Counted from the stretch's first letter, positions 1 to 7,645 are shown. The stretch is 9,874 bases of DNA from Thermoplasmatota archaeon (GCA_018824925.1 JAHJFH010000229.1:1-9874); one strand, 5' to 3'. The notes: a model not told the origin generated them from the sequence alone. Program-made: numbers and translations.

Positions 1-92
1 ATTAATATGATTATATTGGTATGTTTCGTATATATAATTTGTTATAAAATTCTTTCGTAAGATACCCACACACACTTAATAGCAAAATACAT

Positions 93-110
93 CCGAAATA
101 TATATATAAT
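93..110 (+). promoter_or_regulatory. Probable TATA/BRE promoter for the zinc-ribbon gene
   Basis: A purine-containing BRE-like CCGAAA (93-98) runs into an alternating AT tract (97-110) that fits an archaeal TATA box. The start codon at 173 lies about 65 bases further on, so a transcript would have a leader of roughly 40 bases. No clear Shine-Dalgarno sequence precedes the ATG. The rest of 1-172 shows no gene that I can support, only AT-rich sequence with a short CA repeat near 66-74. Confidence 0.35.
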
Positions 111-172
111 CCTGCTGTTTTTTCATATTATACTATACCGAGTCATTTGCAATCTACAACACAAACTAGTAA

Positions 173-331
173 ATGACTTATCGGGGGATTGAACAAAAAG
201 TGTCTGAATATTGTGCGCTTTGTGGATGCCTCCTCACCCCAAATGATGAAGAAGGAATATGCCATCTCTGCAAAATGTCCATCATATTTAACGAAGACAT
301 TTGCCCAGATATCGATGATTTCGCCTGTTAA
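173..331 (+). CDS. 52-residue zinc-ribbon microprotein
   Basis: This short reading frame starts at ATG 173, directly after an in-frame TAA at 170-172, so no earlier start is possible. The product has two CxxC knuckles, C14-A-L-C17 (followed by G18-C19) and C30-H-L-C33, separated by 12 residues. That is the layout of a small treble-clef or zinc-ribbon fold binding one zinc ion. A further Cys lies at 44, and the last residue is also Cys. The C-terminal half is acidic (NEDICPDIDDF). No catalytic domain, signal peptide or membrane segment is visible, so it should be a cytosolic nucleic-acid- or protein-binding adaptor, but the function is unknown. It converges with the large minus-strand gene and is separated from it by 52 bases of terminator-like sequence. 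The regular cysteine spacing and tidy start and stop make it likely to be real despite its size. Confidence 0.6.
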   Translation: MTYRGIEQKVSEYCALCGCLLTPNDEEGICHLCKMSIIFNEDICPDIDDFAC

Positions 332-336
332 ATTCT

Positions 337-385
337 AAAAAATACTTCATCTGAAAAGGTAAAGGACACACCCTCTTTTTTCTTT
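337..385. terminator. Convergent T-run terminators
   Basis: On the plus strand, a pyrimidine/T run (about 373-385) follows the zinc-ribbon gene. On the minus strand, the complement of the A6 run at 337-342 gives a T run after the large PKD gene. Archaeal termination relies mainly on such T tracts. No strong hairpin is seen. Confidence 0.35.
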
Positions 386-3300
386 ATCTCTCTACCAAAA
401 ACGTATGAAAATGAAAAACAGGTAACCATTGAAACAACGGATGTTCAATCCACCAATAATACAATCGTAATGGAATCGTATACTGCGATATACGACAGGG
501 AACGGTAATGACTAACGTCCCATTCTCACTCAAATCACCATGGGGATGATCACGAGCATGCACCTTCACCTCATACTCACCCCATTTTGACCAGGTATGT
601 GCTGCTTGTGCAGTATCACCAGAGGCAAATGGACCCACCCAACCACTATTCATCCCATCACCCCAATCAAACCAATAATAAATTGTATCACCATCAAAAT
701 CAAAAGAAACTGCTGAAAAATTATACCGAGTATTTACACAGATTTTGTGCCTACCAGTTACACTCGGTTTTTCAGGTGGATAATTCACGGTAAAATCCCA
801 ATCATATGATAGAGGTAACCGTACTGATTCACTAATCGTTCCATCCTGGAAAAAGAAATGATAAAAATGTTGACCCCCACCAATATCTTTCCCAAGAATA
901 CGAACAAAATAATCACCATCCGAAGGATCAGGTGAACAACATTCCAAATCAAATGGATATGAATCAATAATCACCTGTTTTATCACCGGGATATCTCCAT
1001 CCGAATCATAATAATGGACTTTAAACGTGAAATATTCACGCCCAGTCCCCCAGGTTTTATCCACACCCGCAGTCCATCCATTATACGGTGATAATATAGG
1101 ACAGTGATACTCACGGGTCGTAAACTCCCATAAAGAACCTATGCAGGATCCTCCCCAATTATCAAATGCCTCAATCTGCCAATAATACGTAGTATTTGGA
1201 AGTAATGTCCCTGGATTATAGGTAGTTAGTGAATAATTTGTTTGCACCACCGCGGGTGGATTTACCGTATCAAAATAAATTGAGTAATGAAGGGTATCTC
1301 CATCGGGATCAGAACAACTCCAGCTAAGATTGGTTTCAATATCAATCCATGTTGCGTACTGTGCGGGGAATGGATCTGTAGGATTCTGTGGAGCTCTATT
1401 TCCCATATATACAAATAAACTGGGGGTACAATACCCACTTTCAGCACCAAACATATCTTTTGCTTTTGTTTTCACCTCAAAGGTTCCGGGAATACTCCAT
1501 TGGTGACTATAATCCGCTGTAGCACCAGATGCATATAAACCTGTCCAATTACCAGTCCCATCACCCCAATCATAATAGTAGCTAATTTGATCCCCATCGG
1601 GATCGGATGATGAAGTAAAATAGGTATATGATTCTCCATGCCATCCCGAAAGCTGTCCTGTAGGAGTACCAGGAGGCGTTGGGGCTCGATTGTTCATTTG
1701 TACCGATAAAGGAAGCGACCAGTCACTTTCTCCACCAAGCTCATCCCGTGCTTTTACCGTAATTTGATAACTCCCAGGTTGAGACCAACTATGTGATGCA
1801 CTACAGGTGGTACCAGGGGCATATAATCCTGTCCATTCAATTGGGCTGTTATCACCCCAATCCCAACCATATTGTATATAATGATTATCGGGATCTGTTG
1901 CACTGGTACTATACTGATACGGGCTTCCATGCCATCCCGTTATCGGACCATTTGGTATACTAGGAGTTGATGGTGGATTGTTTTCAGTCCAAAACTCCCA
2001 TTCCTCAGAACTCATATTTAGTCCATATGAATCCTGGGCAACGATTTTCCAATAATAATGTGTATCATATGCTAACCCACCCGGTGGGGTCCAGCTAAAA
2101 GGTCCTTGATTATCCGCGGGGTAGGGGCCGATACTGCCGACATAGGGGGGATTTGGCGATGTTCCAAGATATATTTTATAGGTGACCGTATCAATTGGGA
2201 GGACATAGGTGTCAGGGTCACCGCCATACCATTGAAGATCAGATGATGGGGCAACATAATGTGTGCCATCTGCTGGTGTTGGGGTATGTGGTTCATACGG
2301 TTCATCGCTATACCAATAGCATAGTTTTATGCCGGCATGATCGACCCAAAATTTTAGATATTCATCATCAAAATATTCTCCATAGAGTCGAATGTATAAT
2401 TCAAATCGAAACGTGAATTGTAGGCCATAATTGTTAAAAAAATATCCTAATGGGCATCCATACATTTGATTTCCTTGTGTGTAGTCAACAATAAAATCTG
2501 TGTTATAATCATCAATAAACACGCTTGGGTTTGTTCCACCAGTATATTCCGGATCCCAAAATGCGGTACACCATCCATCATTCTTTGGCATGTCGCTTTC
2601 ACCGGTGTGGGCATTATAGCCAAATGGCCATTCTCGGGTACCATCATCTAGATAGATGTTGAAATAGACATGGTTGCGGGTATCATCAAAATCTGGTGCA
2701 TGGATTTTATAGTCGCAAAATACCCTGGTTTGATATTGTGGATTATCGCTGTTGATGAAACAGAATCCTGGTGGGGAGGTATCGACAAAATCTGCGATGT
2801 TGAAAGCTAATTCGCATTTTGCCCATCCACGGGAGTCCTCATATCCTGGCCAGAAAGCATTTTCTCCTGCAGCAGTACACCATGCTCCTTGTTGTGATGT
2901 TCCATCAAGAAGATCTTCATCTGACCGAACAAAAGAATATAGTTGGTTGTTTGAACACCATTCAGGTATAAATTCATCGGTATTATCAAATGGATCCCCA
3001 TCTTGCCATACATATTTTGTGATGGCCCATTGTGTTGCCTCAGTGTCTTCAAAAAGTCCACCATCTCGAATGGTACCACCACCGGGTTTGAAATCCATCC
3101 ACGACCAGTCAAGGCCTTTAGATCGTCTGGGTGCAGATGTGATATCTGTAAGATTCAGGTAGGTAGTATGCAGAACATAATCCGTTAGGTGAGTTGTGTT
3201 TATTTGGATTGCATACTGTTCTGTGGCCAGATATATTCGGTTTTCTGAACAATCAGATATGGGTTTTTTAGAGAGTGGTGTTTCAATGTTTGATCGTTTC

Positions 3301-3428
3301 ATAGTATTTATTGCTGTTTCATGGAGCTCTGTCGCTGTTGAACATGTTGGTAAAAATACTAAACTTATGAGGATAAAGAAGGTTAATATGATTCCAAGAC
3401 TTCTTTGAAAATCCTGTTTGTATAACAT
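384..3428 (-). CDS. Large secreted protein with PKD and fibronectin-like modules
   Basis: A 1014-residue surface or secreted protein. Residues 1 to about 33 form a Sec signal peptide: basic start, then a hydrophobic stretch LGIILTFFILISLVFLP. Residues about 50-375 are a Trp/Tyr/Asp-rich domain of unknown fold with about nine cysteines. A fibronectin-III-like module follows (about 376-485, ending YYWKIVAQDSYG...WEFWTE). Then come two tandem PKD domains (about 486-578 and 580-677, each with DWGD and GSYQITVKARD-type strands), a second fibronectin-like module (678-773), a region of unclear fold (774-882) and a third PKD domain (884-977; FDWGDGMNSGW, EYEVKVHARD). The C-terminal 37 residues are aromatic-rich (YYWWIEHPLFQWLPVF) and could be a sorting or anchoring tail. 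PKD and FN3 folds mediate adhesion or spacing in archaeal surface proteins; no catalytic site is visible. The start is supported by GGGGAGG five bases before ATG. A single-gene unit is likely. Confidence 0.85.
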   Translation of the reverse strand: MLYKQDFQRSLGIILTFFILISLVFLPTCSTATELHETAINTMKRSNIETPLSKKPISDCSENRIYLATEQYAIQINTTHLTDYVLHTTYLNLTDITSAPRRSKGLDWSWMDFKPGGGTIRDGGLFEDTEATQWAITKYVWQDGDPFDNTDEFIPEWCSNNQLYSFVRSDEDLLDGTSQQGAWCTAAGENAFWPGYEDSRGWAKCELAFNIADFVDTSPPGFCFINSDNPQYQTRVFCDYKIHAPDFDDTRNHVYFNIYLDDGTREWPFGYNAHTGESDMPKNDGWCTAFWDPEYTGGTNPSVFIDDYNTDFIVDYTQGNQMYGCPLGYFFNNYGLQFTFRFELYIRLYGEYFDDEYLKFWVDHAGIKLCYWYSDEPYEPHTPTPADGTHYVAPSSDLQWYGGDPDTYVLPIDTVTYKIYLGTSPNPPYVGSIGPYPADNQGPFSWTPPGGLAYDTHYYWKIVAQDSYGLNMSSEEWEFWTENNPPSTPSIPNGPITGWHGSPYQYSTSATDPDNHYIQYGWDWGDNSPIEWTGLYAPGTTCSASHSWSQPGSYQITVKARDELGGESDWSLPLSVQMNNRAPTPPGTPTGQLSGWHGESYTYFTSSSDPDGDQISYYYDWGDGTGNWTGLYASGATADYSHQWSIPGTFEVKTKAKDMFGAESGYCTPSLFVYMGNRAPQNPTDPFPAQYATWIDIETNLSWSCSDPDGDTLHYSIYFDTVNPPAVVQTNYSLTTYNPGTLLPNTTYYWQIEAFDNWGGSCIGSLWEFTTREYHCPILSPYNGWTAGVDKTWGTGREYFTFKVHYYDSDGDIPVIKQVIIDSYPFDLECCSPDPSDGDYFVRILGKDIGGGQHFYHFFFQDGTISESVRLPLSYDWDFTVNYPPEKPSVTGRHKICVNTRYNFSAVSFDFDGDTIYYWFDWGDGMNSGWVGPFASGDTAQAAHTWSKWGEYEVKVHARDHPHGDLSENGTLVITVPCRISQYTIPLRLYYWWIEHPLFQWLPVFHFHTFLVER

Positions 3429-3433
3429 TTTTT

Positions 3434-3480
3434 CCTCCCCAAGTATTTTTGTGTGAAATAATGTTTTAATTTAAAAATAT
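3434..3480 (-). promoter_or_regulatory. Ribosome binding site and AT-rich promoter of the PKD-protein gene
   Basis: Read on the minus strand, GGGGAGG (3440-3434) sits five bases before the ATG at 3428. It is the strongest Shine-Dalgarno in the window and fixes the start. About 30 bases further upstream, TTTTTAAAT (within 3468-3478) is a plausible TATA element. The remaining sequence to 3533 is AT-rich and also holds the 3' end of the aminotransferase transcript (T-rich on the minus strand around 3507-3518). Confidence 0.45.
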
Positions 3481-3533
3481 TTTCTTTTTTTTAATAATTA
3501 TGGGATGAAAATAAAATTAATTTGATTAAATTG

Positions 3534-4811
3534 TTAGTTTGTAGTGGAAAGATGGGTTGCGATACGTTCAATACCCTCGCAGATACGTTTATGATGGTAA
3601 CAGAGAGGTCCATATGACAGGCGTATTGCATGGTTCATGCTCGGTCCAAATCCATTTCCGGGTATGACGAGGACTCCTGTTGCGCGTAGGAGTGTTTCAG
3701 AGAACTCAAATGGAGGTATATGATTAGGGGTTGGACAGCAAGTATATAATCCCCCAGCGGGTGGAAGATATAACCAGTCAAGGTTTTTGGTAAGAGCGTT
3801 GATGAGAACCTGAGCAGTGTTTTTGTATAATTTACGGAGACCTGATAAATATTGTTTGAGTTGATTATTTTCAAGGGTTTGTTGTAAAAAACGTGCTGTG
3901 GTCATGCTATGGAGGGTATCTGGTGAGAGGATTACTGATTCATTGATTTTTTCTAGGCCTTGTATGATAGGGGGTGCTGCTTCGATCCACCCTAATCGAC
4001 GTCCAAGACTTGAAAGCCATTTAGAGTTAGTATGTAGGGTTATAAGATGGGGTTTGTCCTCTGGTGACCAGGAGAAACAGGGGGGCATGTTGTTAAAATA
4101 AAGGGTTTCATAAGCCATGTCAAGGATAAGAAATCCATTGTGTTGTGCAAGGATGTCATAGCATCCTTGTAAAAACGACTGAGAGGGTATTTGGCTTGTG
4201 GGGTTATCAGGAACCGGGATTACCAAGATCCGTGCACCTTTTTTGCAATGTGTTTCTAATTGCTGGAGTGAATATTGTTCAGCTTCTAGATATGTCCATG
4301 TAAGGGGATTTAGTGCAGGGATATATTGAATAAGAGATCGTGGGAGTGCGCATTTGATAGCGTTGATATAATTTGCGTAGGTTGGGTCAAGTACACAAAC
4401 AGGTTCTCCGGGGTTGGCAAGAACTCGTAGGAGATCATGAAAGAGTTGTGTAGATGATTGCCCGATTAAAATATTATCTGCAGTGATATTGTGCATATTA
4501 AAGATGGTTTGTTCGAAATGGGCAAGCTCAGTTCGGCATTGATGATCTCCAAGAATCGCACTATATCGACCGCTTTGATGAAAGAGGTGTTTATCTGTAC
4601 AGATTTCTTGGTAGATTTGTTGTAGTTTTTGTGGTGCATTGTGATTACACCATCCACCGCCAAATGATATTACGTTTTTTGGATCTAGACCGAGGTTTCT
4701 AATGGTTCGTTCCTCGGTCATTTTCATGATGGTTTGTATTGGTGATAGCCCTGCAAGATCTTGTGTTACTAATGAAGAAAGCATGAATTTGGGTGGTGGA
4801 TGTGATGTCAT
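3534..4811 (-). CDS. PLP-dependent aminotransferase, class I/II (fold type I)
   Basis: A complete protein of about 425 residues, the normal length for the aspartate-aminotransferase superfamily. Counting from the GTG at 4814, the cofactor-binding landmarks are intact: Y146 in TYANY, N204 in PDNPTS, D232 and Y235 in LDMAYE, the Schiff-base Lys K265 in HTNSKWLSSLGRRLGW, and the substrate-carboxylate Arg R398 in RLSYG. It should move an amino group between an amino acid and a 2-oxo acid in the cytoplasm; the substrate cannot be read from the sequence. ATG at 4811 is preferred over the adjacent GTG at 4814. Neither has a good Shine-Dalgarno, and the first ten residues are not conserved-looking. 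It lies 54 bases downstream of the decayed radical SAM gene in the same direction, so the two were probably one operon. A 17-bp palindrome covers its start codon. The class is certain and the specificity unknown. Confidence 0.88.
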   Translation of the reverse strand: MTSHPPPKFMLSSLVTQDLAGLSPIQTIMKMTEERTIRNLGLDPKNVISFGGGWCNHNAPQKLQQIYQEICTDKHLFHQSGRYSAILGDHQCRTELAHFEQTIFNMHNITADNILIGQSSTQLFHDLLRVLANPGEPVCVLDPTYANYINAIKCALPRSLIQYIPALNPLTWTYLEAEQYSLQQLETHCKKGARILVIPVPDNPTSQIPSQSFLQGCYDILAQHNGFLILDMAYETLYFNNMPPCFSWSPEDKPHLITLHTNSKWLSSLGRRLGWIEAAPPIIQGLEKINESVILSPDTLHSMTTARFLQQTLENNQLKQYLSGLRKLYKNTAQVLINALTKNLDWLYLPPAGGLYTCCPTPNHIPPFEFSETLLRATGVLVIPGNGFGPSMNHAIRLSYGPLCYHHKRICEGIERIATHLSTTN

Positions 4812-4865
4812 CACATTGAAAATAGAGCTGTTCTCTTTAAAGTATTGCTATTCATTGGTATGGTT

Positions 4866-5898
4866 TTAGGGGATTATTTCGGTGGTATTGTTAAATGGAG
4901 GGTAGTGTATCTGTTGTTTGTATTTTTTGTAGAGTGGTTTGTGTTGTCTGAGTTCATGGATGAGATATTTAGTTACGTCGCAGACTGCTTCAAATCCTTG
5001 TGCACCCCAGAGACGTTCTCTGTTGAAAAATAGACATCGTCCTCCGCATTCATTGTAGATTTCGCATGTTTGGCATGGTTCACCGATGGTAATGGGGGTG
5101 TAGTGGTGCATGGTGCTTAGGGTGTTCCAGCTAAATTCGGGGGCGATGGGGCAGGCAAGGATTCTTCCATCTGTGGCGATGGTATTAGGATCCACATCCT
5201 GATTGACAAGGGAGACCAGATCCACCATAGAGCATGCGACTGATGATGCCTAAAAATGCGACTATGCTTTTGATGTTTCCTTCTTGGATTTCTTGATTGA
5301 AATAGTGGATTAAGTGGTGTAACTCCGGCTTGTAGCTTTTTTCTGCCCAGGTTTTAAAGTCATCTAATTCCTATTGATTACTCCATACAACATCAAGTTG
5401 CCAATGCACTAAGGGAAAATGGTTGAGAAGATAGCGGACTTCCTTATAGATATCTGATTAATGGGAAACTGTCATTCGTGCAATTAGTTCACCGGTGTAG
5501 TGGTGGTTTTTTAGATGGTGAACTGCAGAGAGTACTTGATCGGTGCAACCTTTTCCACGGTAGTAATCGGTGGTAGGTGGTCGACCATCGATGGAGAGAA
5601 GAATAGTATCAAACTGGTGAATATCGTCCGATAATGCTTCGATATTGTAGCCATTTGTGTTAATGATATAATATATCGTTGGTATGGTATCCAATATTTT
5701 TTGTATGGTTCGTACATCAAGAAGTGGTTCACCGCTATAAAATGCTATTGAGTGATTTTGATCCTGGATGATAAAATTTTGGAGTTCAGATATTTGATAT
5801 TGAATGGTTTTTGGCATTGCCTCAAGTTTTCCACCCCAATACCGACGGGATCGATTACAGTTGGTTGTAACAATAATGATGTAGAGCACAGGTGGCAT
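4866..5898 (-). pseudogene. Decayed radical SAM/SPASM peptide-modifying enzyme
   Basis: The parts add up to about 344 codons of one radical SAM protein with a C-terminal SPASM domain, resembling the archaeal AF0577-type putative peptide-modifying family (from memory, not searched). The N-terminal half (5898-5461) has the expected VTTNCN, FYSGEPLL and LSIDGRPPTTDYYRGKG stretches. However, the CxxxCxxC cluster motif reads C14-x3-R18-x2-W21, so two of three iron-sulfur ligands are lost. In-frame stops occur at 5458-5460 (TAA) and 5371-5373 (TAG); between and after them the same frame stays clearly homologous (SDIYKEV, VHWQLDVVWSN, LYGGSGLPCQSG). Around 5190-5203 the frame shifts by one base. The last 100 or so residues (DPNTIATDGRILACPIAPE, then CxxC-x5-CGGRC and a final Cys) are an intact SPASM half. 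Such enzymes cut S-adenosylmethionine to form radicals and modify peptides; this copy cannot. Several independent lesions argue against a single sequencing error. Confidence 0.88.
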
Positions 5899-6047
5899 AG
5901 TGGTTTCTTATATTAATTTTCTCGAGAGAGCTTGTTATTGTTTTGTTTATTAAGTGTTTTAATTAATGGATGATTAAATTAATATCTAAAGTACTCATTC
6001 AAAATAGTATTGAAATGAATGTATCTCTTATTGATAGGATGGGTACT
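5899..6047. promoter_or_regulatory. Divergent intergenic region with AT-rich promoter elements
   Basis: This 149-base gap separates the minus-strand radical SAM remnant from the plus-strand secreted-protein gene. Candidate TATA elements are TTTATTAAG (5947-5955, readable for the minus direction as TTAATAAA) and an AT box near 5975-5989 for the plus direction. For the plus gene, AGGATGGG at 6036-6043 lies four bases before ATG 6048 and is the best Shine-Dalgarno, which decides that start. No precursor-peptide gene for the radical SAM enzyme was found here. Confidence 0.35.
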
Positions 6048-7157
6048 ATGAATAATGAATTTATTGGGAAATATTCTAAAATGGTGTTAGTCATTAGTTT
6101 TTTTTTCATAATAGGTCTGTTTTTTTGTACATTTTCGATAGATGCCGAACCCATTATTGCTGATCATGAAGCAGCTGCAAATTTTGAAAATATACCTGAT
6201 GAGTATCTCAGTAGTGTTCATGATGATTTTCATATTTATTATGGTCATACCTCCCATGGCAGTCAAATAATGACTGGCATTCATACCATTGAATTATTGA
6301 ATAGCTCATATGATCCTCCTTTTTTCCATGAAGTTGGTGATGATCTTGGGCATAACGGTGATGTTTCTTGGGTACCAGATATCCGTAATTATCTTGATGC
6401 TACACCAGCTTGTAATATGGTAATGATGTCCTGGTGTGGTGGGTGCTCTGATAACACAGAGGAGGGTATCAATACCTATCTTGATGCATTTACTCAGCTT
6501 GAGCTTGATTATCCACAGGTTACTTTTGTGTATATGACGGGGCATCTAGATGGTACTGGAGCTGCAGGTAATTTGTATGCACGCAATAATCAGATACGTG
6601 CGTTTTGTAATGTAAATGACAAAATTTTATTTGATTTTGCGGATATTGAAAGTTGGGATCCCGATGGCAATTACTATCCTGATGATTCTGATGCATGTAA
6701 TTGGTGTTATGAGTGGTGTAGTTCCAATGATTGCCCTGAATGTGGTTGTGCGCATTCCCATTGTTTTAATTGTTATCTGAAGGGAAAGGCATGGTGGTGG
6801 ATGACGGCTCGGGTTTCTGGTTGGAATCAAACTGGTGGAAATGATACGATACCACCTACGGTCTCTATAGTTGTCCCAAAACATGGTCTATATCTAAATA
6901 ATCAAAAATTGTTTCCATTGTTTACCACAGTTATAATTGGATTTGTTGAGGTGCAGGTTATGGCAACAGATGTTGACTCAGGTATCAGTCAAATAGAATT
7001 TTTTGTCGATGGGACCAATGTAGCTACTAGTACAAATTATCCCTATCAATGGCTTTGGGATTCAAAATCATTTAAAATTCATACACTCCAAGTAATTGCA
7101 TATGATTCGGTAGGAAATCAGGCCTCTGATGAAATTTCTTTGCTAAAAATCCTGTAA
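6048..7157 (+). CDS. Secreted 'HTSHGSQ' domain protein with Cys cluster and C-terminal Ig-like domain
   Basis: From ATG 6048 the product is 369 residues. An in-frame ATG at 5970 would add 26 residues, but it lacks a Shine-Dalgarno and would bury the signal peptide. Residues 1-33 are a Sec signal (KYSKMVLVISFFFIIGLFFC...SIDA). The main domain (about 38-262) carries YYGHTSHGSQ, DLGHNGDVSWVPD, MMSWCGGCSDNTEEGIN, VYMTGHLDGTG and FDFADIESWDPDGNYYPD. I have seen this set in secreted bacterial and archaeal proteins of unknown activity. The Ser/His/Asp-rich motifs suggest an SGNH-like hydrolase, which is inference. A cysteine cluster (eight Cys between CNWCYEWC and CFNC, about residues 217-242) probably forms disulfides or binds a metal. 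Residues about 269-369 are an Ig-like domain (IPPTVSIVVP, SGISQIEFFVDG, HTLQVIAYDSVGN) common on archaeal surface proteins. A 48-bp repeat element begins 46 bases after the stop codon. Confidence 0.8.
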   Translation: MNNEFIGKYSKMVLVISFFFIIGLFFCTFSIDAEPIIADHEAAANFENIPDEYLSSVHDDFHIYYGHTSHGSQIMTGIHTIELLNSSYDPPFFHEVGDDLGHNGDVSWVPDIRNYLDATPACNMVMMSWCGGCSDNTEEGINTYLDAFTQLELDYPQVTFVYMTGHLDGTGAAGNLYARNNQIRAFCNVNDKILFDFADIESWDPDGNYYPDDSDACNWCYEWCSSNDCPECGCAHSHCFNCYLKGKAWWWMTARVSGWNQTGGNDTIPPTVSIVVPKHGLYLNNQKLFPLFTTVIIGFVEVQVMATDVDSGISQIEFFVDGTNVATSTNYPYQWLWDSKSFKIHTLQVIAYDSVGNQASDEISLLKIL

Positions 7158-7203
7158 CCTTAAAAAAAAATATCTCGAATGGAAACCCATCAATAAGTAA
7201 AAG

Positions 7204-7251
7204 TGGGCTCGGAGAAGTCTCTATCATCAACAGGAAAAGATTGTCGCAATA
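7204..7251 (+). repeat. Intergenic repeat element, copy 1
   Basis: This 48-bp element begins TGGGCTCGGAGAAGTCTC and ends CGCAATA. It matches copy 2 at 8098-8145 in 42 of 48 positions without gaps. Weaker similarity continues to about 7279 (about 16 of 28 positions). Two tiny inverted repeats are kept in both copies: GAG-AAGT-CTC and ATTG-NCG-CAAT, with a variable base in the second loop. The longer hairpin seen in copy 2 is disrupted here by three mismatches. It lies after a plus-strand gene and before plus-strand T runs at 7317-7331. It could be a small RNA, a 3'-UTR element or a mobile-element remnant; its identity is unknown. Confidence 0.7.
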
Positions 7252-7316
7252 GAAACCCAAAATACGACCTGTTGATTCTTCTTTTATAACAATCGGATCT
7301 ATCTCACTACAATACA

Positions 7317-7331
7317 TTTTTTATTTTTTTT
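7317..7331 (+). terminator. Plus-strand T-run terminator
   Basis: Two T runs (six at 7317-7322, eight at 7324-7331) lie downstream of repeat copy 1 and just before the 3' end of the convergent minus-strand gene. They would stop plus-strand transcripts from the secreted-protein gene or from an RNA made over the repeat. No strong hairpin precedes them. Confidence 0.4.
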
Positions 7332-7344
7332 AAACAATGTAAAT

Positions 7345-7608
7345 TTATAGAAAGGAGTATTTCTTTTTGATGGAGTCAGCAATCTTGTCTTTATATTCAT
7401 AGTTGATGAATACTGCTTTCCCATGTTTTGATGGTTTTTTGATTACAAAATTCTTCTTGATCAAATCATTTAGTTCTTCCTGTATGTGATCTTTTATATG
7501 GCTTGGAAATCCTCCGAGGAGGTTATCTATGAGCATATGTCCTTTTCCAAAACATCTATTTCGCCATAATTTGAATAATATATCAACTTGAGTATCTGTG
7601 AAACTCAT
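7345..7608 (-). CDS. Small winged-helix-like DNA-binding protein
   Basis: An 87-residue basic protein. The pattern LFKLWRNRCFGKGHML, then NLLGGFPSHIKDHIQEELNDLIKKNFVIKKPSKHG and KAVFINYEYKDKI, reads as helix, helix, helix and a beta wing. That is typical of small archaeal winged-helix proteins that bind DNA. A helix-turn-helix is expected at about residues 22-52, with the wing at 53-70 and a Lys-rich C-terminal helix at 72-84. There is no sensor domain, signal peptide or membrane segment. It is divergent from the 117-residue regulator at 7727, and the two starts are 118 bases apart around a strong inverted repeat, so one or both probably control this shared promoter region. No strong Shine-Dalgarno precedes ATG 7608. 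The regulatory role is inferred from fold and position; targets are unknown. Confidence 0.7.
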   Translation of the reverse strand: MSFTDTQVDILFKLWRNRCFGKGHMLIDNLLGGFPSHIKDHIQEELNDLIKKNFVIKKPSKHGKAVFINYEYKDKIADSIKKKYSFL

Positions 7609-7645
7609 TTCTTGTGTGTGATATGATTATAGGCAATATATTTAT

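Noticed and set aside
66..110. CA and TA microsatellite-like runs
   Set aside because: Very short; the TA run is better read as a TATA element.
2752..3162. 136-codon plus-strand open frame, plus shorter ones at 587-793, 2195-2416 and 3003-3408
   Set aside because: They lie antisense inside the PKD-protein gene, show no domain, signal or ribosome site, and arise from its codon pattern.
4845..5033. 62-codon plus-strand open frame
   Set aside because: It is antisense to the intact SPASM-encoding part of the radical SAM remnant and has no features of its own.
5458..5898. A functional short radical SAM protein, with 4866-5228 as a separate gene
   Set aside because: The two pieces and the sequence between them form one interrupted homologous protein, and the cluster cysteines are missing.
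5970..6047. Upstream start at ATG 5970 for the secreted-protein gene
   Set aside because: No Shine-Dalgarno there, and the extra 26 residues would place the signal peptide internally; 6048 has AGGATGGG four bases upstream.
7072..7317. 81-codon minus-strand open frame across repeat copy 1, containing YCDNLFLLMIETSPSP
   Set aside because: It overlaps the 3' end of the secreted-protein gene. Copy 2 keeps a similar stretch, but most changes alter residues and no start or ribosome site is shared, so coding is unlikely.
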